Below are positions 6,520 through 6,581 of a stretch of DNA of 6,581 bases, piece by piece. A program made the position numbers and the translations under genes. Source of the DNA: Bacteroidota bacterium (lineage in GTDB: Bacteria; Bacteroidota; Bacteroidia; J057). The DNA is taken from the NCBI GenBank assembly GCA_003696875.1, contig RFHL01000362.1, forward strand, positions 1 to 6,581. The letters run 5' to 3'. Each line of letters begins with the position of its first letter. The first letter of the stretch is position 1. The notes below the pieces were generated by a model. That model saw only the letters and a program-made list of their open reading frames with translations, searched no databases and was not told where the DNA came from.

Positions 6520-6581
6520 ATGGCCTCTTTTTTTATCTTTGAGGTGGACTATGTAGATCCCGCACATTCGGTTATCACAGC
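6520..6581 (+). CDS. Possible start of an unidentified gene, cut by the window edge
   Basis: An ATG at 6520 opens a frame with no stop to the end of the window, giving 20 codons: MASFFIFEVDYVDPAHSV and two more residues. The fragment is too short to recognise and could be open by chance. It starts 158 bp from the rsmE start in the opposite direction, so a divergent gene here is plausible. TATCTTTG at 6534-6541 inside it matches TAnnTTTG and could alternatively be a promoter for something further right. Confidence 0.3.
   Translation, partial: MASFFIFEVDYVDPAHSVIT

Noticed and set aside
1..6581. CRISPR arrays, tRNA or rRNA genes, insertion sequences, integrases, toxin-antitoxin or defence genes
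   Set aside because: Searched by eye on both strands; no spaced direct repeats, transposase motifs or RNA gene signatures were seen.

Overview
The window looks like a chromosomal stretch from a member of the Bacteroidota with fairly G+C-rich genes. This is inferred from three protein families. One is a TonB-dependent outer-membrane receptor that opens with a carboxypeptidase-regulatory-like domain. The second is a long-N-terminus MarR-type regulator of the kind common in that phylum. The third is an RsmE with the GPEGDF variant of the SPOUT motif. Genus cannot be fixed from the sequence; a Saprospiria- or Cytophagia-like relative is a guess.

Layout, left to right. Positions 11-2254 (+) hold a large protein with about seven membrane segments followed by a patatin-like lipid hydrolase domain; its frame is open to the left edge, so the true start may lie outside. 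A 13-bp perfect hairpin with a T-rich tail (2279-2309) ends this transcript in the gap before the convergent gene. Positions 2350-4749 (-) encode an orphan TonB-dependent receptor with signal peptide, regulatory-like domain, plug and barrel. A divergent control region (4750-4865) separates it from a MarR-family regulator (4866-5531, +). That region carries a perfect 8-bp inverted repeat (4788-4809) and candidate promoters in both directions. After a 117-bp convergent gap without a clear terminator comes rsmE (5649-6362, -), the 16S rRNA U1498 methyltransferase. The last 219 bp hold a candidate rsmE promoter, a REP-like nested hairpin (6461-6510) and possibly the first 20 codons of another + strand gene (from 6520).

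How the genes may work together: the only pairing the sequence argues for is the divergent MarR regulator and TonB-dependent receptor. The palindrome lies between their promoters and overlaps the candidate -35 of the receptor, which suggests that the regulator controls uptake of an unknown ligand and perhaps its own synthesis. The patatin protein and RsmE look like independent neighbours. I found no CRISPR array, tRNA, rRNA, insertion sequence or defence island. Most of the window is ordinary; the points most worth a second look are the palindrome, the membrane-embedded patatin with its poly-G tracts, and the REP-like element.
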